From assembly GCA_045617725.1 (NCBI GenBank), contig JAZLJD010000036.1, forward strand, positions 89,633-153,632: a DNA stretch of 64,000 nucleotides, in the 5' to 3' direction. The notes below the pieces were generated by a model. That model made no database searches, had not been told where the DNA came from, and worked only from the letters and a program-made list of their open reading frames with translations. Below, in pieces: positions 61,735-64,000 of the stretch (position 1 is the first letter of the stretch; the number at the start of each line of letters is the position of its first letter). The stretch comes from JAZLJD01 sp045617725 (lineage in GTDB: Bacteria > Bacillota > Clostridia > Lachnospirales > Lachnospiraceae). The position numbers and the translations under genes were made by a program.

Positions 61735-62481
61735 ATGTCGGACAGGGAAGAAAAAGAATATTATAGAGGTAGAAGAGGGTGGATTTTCATAATCCCGGTT
61801 CTGTGTGCTGTTCTTTTTTTCATGTGGTGGTATTTCTGGTATAACCGTACGGCCGATATAATCGAACTTACGGGCAATGATTACTATGAAAAAGAAAAAC
61901 TGATTGAACTGATTCTTCCTAGGCCACTTGATCGAAACACCTTGTACCTTCAGAAATATTTCGACCCCGAAAAGCTTGAGATTCCCTTTATCGAGGATAT
62001 CGAGCTGACGGTCATCAATCCGCATACGGTTTCCATTCGTGTGTACGAGAAGGCATTTTCGGGGTGTGTCAAGTATCTGGGAAGCTACATGTACTTTGAC
62101 AAGGACGGCGTGGTCATCGACACCAAGGACTACTTACGGGAGGGGGTTCCGCTGATTGTAGGACTTTCCTTCGATTCTATCCGCCTTTCGGAGCCGCTTC
62201 CCACCGCACGGAAGGACGTTTTTACGACCATTATCGAACTTACAAGAGCGATGAACAAATACGAAATGGTCGCTGACCGGATTTCATTCGATGACAATCT
62301 GGATATCTCGTTGGGATATGGGGAAGTGGATGTTTTTATCAAAAATATCACGGACATCGACAAGAAACTGCTTTATGCGCAGGAGATTATTCCGACACTT
62401 ATGGGCCAAAAAGGAACACTGGATATGCAGCATCTGAAGGATGAATCGGACCGCATAATTTTTATCCCTTCAGAATCATAA
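61735..62481 (+). CDS. ftsQ: FtsQ/DivIB division protein
   Basis: 248 aa, bitopic: span at about 16-36, POTRA-like segment (ADIIELTGNDYYEKEKLIEL) and beta domain. ATG directly follows the ftsW stop. Sequence is divergent but has the usual POTRA spacing and position, so FtsQ/DivIB is likely. Binds FtsL and FtsB-like partners at the septum. Confidence 0.88.
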   Translation: MSDREEKEYYRGRRGWIFIIPVLCAVLFFMWWYFWYNRTADIIELTGNDYYEKEKLIELILPRPLDRNTLYLQKYFDPEKLEIPFIEDIELTVINPHTVSIRVYEKAFSGCVKYLGSYMYFDKDGVVIDTKDYLREGVPLIVGLSFDSIRLSEPLPTARKDVFTTIIELTRAMNKYEMVADRISFDDNLDISLGYGEVDVFIKNITDIDKKLLYAQEIIPTLMGQKGTLDMQHLKDESDRIIFIPSES

Positions 62482-62509
62482 TTCTGAAATATAATTCATT
62501 AAAAAACTG

Positions 62510-62538
62510 TTGCCATTCAGAATAAAAGATAATATCAT
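62510..62538 (+). promoter_or_regulatory. ftsZ promoter
   Basis: TTGCCA (62510-62515), 17-base spacer, TATCAT (62533-62538), 40 bases before the TTG start. Gives ftsZ its own expression next to the cluster read-through. A TTCAGAAT/ATTCTGAA hairpin (62469-62488) over the ftsQ stop precedes it. Confidence 0.6.
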
Positions 62539-62578
62539 AAATCTATATGGGTAAAGTATAGGTAAGGAGGAAATTCCA

Positions 62579-63766
62579 TTGCTGGAGATTAAGACAAACG
62601 ACGCTATAGCCAAGGCCAAAATCATCGTAGTAGGAGTCGGCGGTGCAGGTAATAATGCCGTAAACCGCATGTGCCAGGAAGGTGTATCCGGCGTTGAATA
62701 TATCGGAATTAATACAGATTTACAGGCGCTTCAGAGCTGCAAGGCTCCGAAGCTCATTCAGATAGGTGAGAAGATTACCAGAGGACTGGGCGCAGGAGCG
62801 AAGCCCGAAATCGGAGCCAAGGCTGCTGAGGAGAATATCGACGATATCCGAAGTGCAATCCAGGGTGCCGATATGGTATTTGTTACCTGTGGTATGGGTG
62901 GCGGTACCGGTACCGGTGCAGCTCCCGTTGTAGCACAGATTTCCAAGGAGATGGGTATTCTGACCGTCGGCGTTGTAACAAAGCCGTTCCTGTTTGAGGC
63001 AAGAACCCGTATGGCCAATGCCGAGGAAGGAATCGAGAGACTGAAGGCTCATGTTGATACCCTGATTGTAATCCCGAATCAGAAACTGCTCGAAGTCCTT
63101 GACAAGCGGACCAGTATGCCGGATGCCTTCAAGAAGGCCGATGAAGTACTGCAGCAGGCAGTTACCGGTATTACGGACCTTATTAATAATGAAGCTATCA
63201 TCAACCTTGACTTCGCGGATGTTCAGACCGTTATGAAGGACAAGGGCGTTGCACATATCGGTATCGGTTACGGCAAGGGCGATGACAAGGCTCTTGATGC
63301 AATCAAGATGGCTATCGAAAGCCCGCTTCTTGAAACCAAGGTTAACGGTGCTACCGATGTTATCCTTAATATCACCGGTGATATTACAATCTTTGATGCA
63401 CAGGATGCAGCGGATTACGTACAGCAACTTACCGGTTCCAATGTCAACCTCATCTTTGGATGTATGTACGATACCAATCTTGCAGATGCATGCAAGATTA
63501 CGGTTATTGCAACCGGACTCGGAACGAACAACACCATCGTTATGGGCAACAAAGACAAGCCCATCGTTGTTCCTCCCTTTATTGAGCCTCCTGTAGTGGG
63601 AACTACCCCGATTAAGCCGCAGCCTCAGGTAACCAGAACTCCCGATGTAGCTGTAACTCCGGTTACCCCGAGTATCACAGGCGGCGTGGATGATGCCGAT
63701 AGCATTCAGCCTACCGTGCAGCCCACCACGATTGTTATCCCGGACTGGATGCGCAGGGACAAATAA
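62579..63766 (+). CDS. ftsZ: Cell division protein FtsZ
   Basis: 395-aa tubulin-like GTPase forming the Z ring. GVGGAGNNAVNR near 19-30, the signature GGGTGTG at 107-113, and DFADVQTVMKDKG (T7 loop region). The Pro/Thr-rich linker (about 325-385) ends in the conserved C-terminal peptide IVIPDWMRRDK. TTG start with AAGGAGG eight bases upstream. Last gene of the cluster; a terminator follows 16 bases after the stop. Confidence 0.98.
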   Translation: MLEIKTNDAIAKAKIIVVGVGGAGNNAVNRMCQEGVSGVEYIGINTDLQALQSCKAPKLIQIGEKITRGLGAGAKPEIGAKAAEENIDDIRSAIQGADMVFVTCGMGGGTGTGAAPVVAQISKEMGILTVGVVTKPFLFEARTRMANAEEGIERLKAHVDTLIVIPNQKLLEVLDKRTSMPDAFKKADEVLQQAVTGITDLINNEAIINLDFADVQTVMKDKGVAHIGIGYGKGDDKALDAIKMAIESPLLETKVNGATDVILNITGDITIFDAQDAADYVQQLTGSNVNLIFGCMYDTNLADACKITVIATGLGTNNTIVMGNKDKPIVVPPFIEPPVVGTTPIKPQPQVTRTPDVAVTPVTPSITGGVDDADSIQPTVQPTTIVIPDWMRRDK

Positions 63767-63782
63767 ACCATACGTGATTACA

Positions 63783-63817
63783 AATCTCCTCCCATTGCGG
63801 AGGAGATTCTTTTTTTG
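63783..63817 (+). terminator. Rho-independent terminator after ftsZ
   Basis: Perfect 10-bp stem AATCTCCTCC / GGAGGAGATT, 6-base loop, then CTTTTTTTG. Ends the dcw cluster. Confidence 0.95.
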
Positions 63818-63903
63818 TTATGGCAACGAGCTAAGTGGACATACACAAGCGCGAATGGGCATTTGGCACATAAGCAGATGGAAGGTAAACATAGAGCCCA
63901 ATT

Positions 63904-63933
63904 TGTCCTCCACGCCTTAGTGCGGGGAGGACA
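63904..63933 (+). other. Stable hairpin in 3' intergenic region
   Basis: TGTCCTCC / GGAGGACA with an inner CGC / GCG and a short loop. It lies in the non-coding end of the window (63818-64000), where no credible gene is seen. Could belong to an RNA or a gene that continues beyond the window. Confidence 0.4.
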
Positions 63934-64000
63934 GAAAACAGAAGAATTGGACACTGCATTTATGCAAGTGTGCAATTCGACTGTTTTGTCACAGCGCACT

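Noticed and set aside
1..64000. tRNA, rRNA or known riboswitch
   Set aside because: No cloverleaf, rRNA or recognised riboswitch core was seen on either strand by reading; a covariance search was not possible here.

Overview
The window reads as a chromosomal segment of a low-to-mid GC Firmicute, most likely a Lachnospiraceae (Clostridia) member. This rests on Gram-positive gene content and order: relA-MBL-hemZ, priA-def-fmt-rsmB-rlmN-stp-prkC-rsgA-rpe, and a mraZ-rsmH-ftsL-PBP-murD-ftsW-ftsQ-ftsZ cluster. Other support is a CIRCE operator before groESL, many sigma-A-type promoters with 17-bp spacers, frequent GTG/TTG starts, and a MurE with the DNPR meso-diaminopimelate motif. No tRNA, rRNA, CRISPR or prophage was seen. 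Species is not determinable from this stretch.

Layout. 1-3360: folate operon (folC 3' part, folE, HD-domain gene, folP, folB-folK fusion). 3329-4357 (-): membrane-anchored DUF5050 protein, divergent from a DUF815 ATPase-maf-small protein operon (4467-6632). 6730-11184 (-): ABC-F ATPase, PHP-HAD fusion, zinc-ribbon membrane protein. 11312-13352: CIRCE-controlled groESL. 13352-13786: a 435-bp nested palindromic repeat. 13863-24608: relA, MBL hydrolase, hemZ, a four-gene ABC exporter-like cassette, hisS, PPTase. 24539-25837 (-): CorC/HlyC-type membrane protein. 25975-31675: FAD protein, secDF fusion, recJ. 31695-44668: sugar kinase, murE, priA, translation and rRNA-modification genes, PP2C/PASTA-kinase pair, rsgA, rpe. 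44739-49773: ketopantoate-reductase-like gene, a second rsmH-like gene, MBOAT acyltransferase and DHHW protein (probable surface-polymer acylation). 49761-55200: repeat-rich accessory zone. 55210-63766: division and wall (dcw) cluster ending in ftsZ and a strong terminator.

The accessory zone is the most unusual part. Three arrays of a 20-bp tandem repeat, each led by GGGGACGTTCCTTTTGTCAC at its outer end, surround a large lipoprotein gene, a REP-associated tyrosine (HUH/Y1) transposase, and ychF. Inverted lead copies bound the transposase unit, and a long imperfect hairpin sits next to its stop codon. Nearby, the lipoprotein's ribosome-binding site and start have been duplicated around a 111-bp hairpin-rich repeat, leaving a decoy 16-codon frame.

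Functional threads: one-carbon metabolism (folate operon; fmt and def use formyl-folate chemistry in initiation), stress control (groESL, relA), envelope growth and its control (PASTA kinase and phosphatase, murE, the dcw cluster with five 10-bp MraZ-box-like repeats in its promoter, secDF), and surface decoration (MBOAT/DHHW, lipoprotein). Where an early in-frame alternative codon exists, starts were chosen by ribosome-binding sites and family length.
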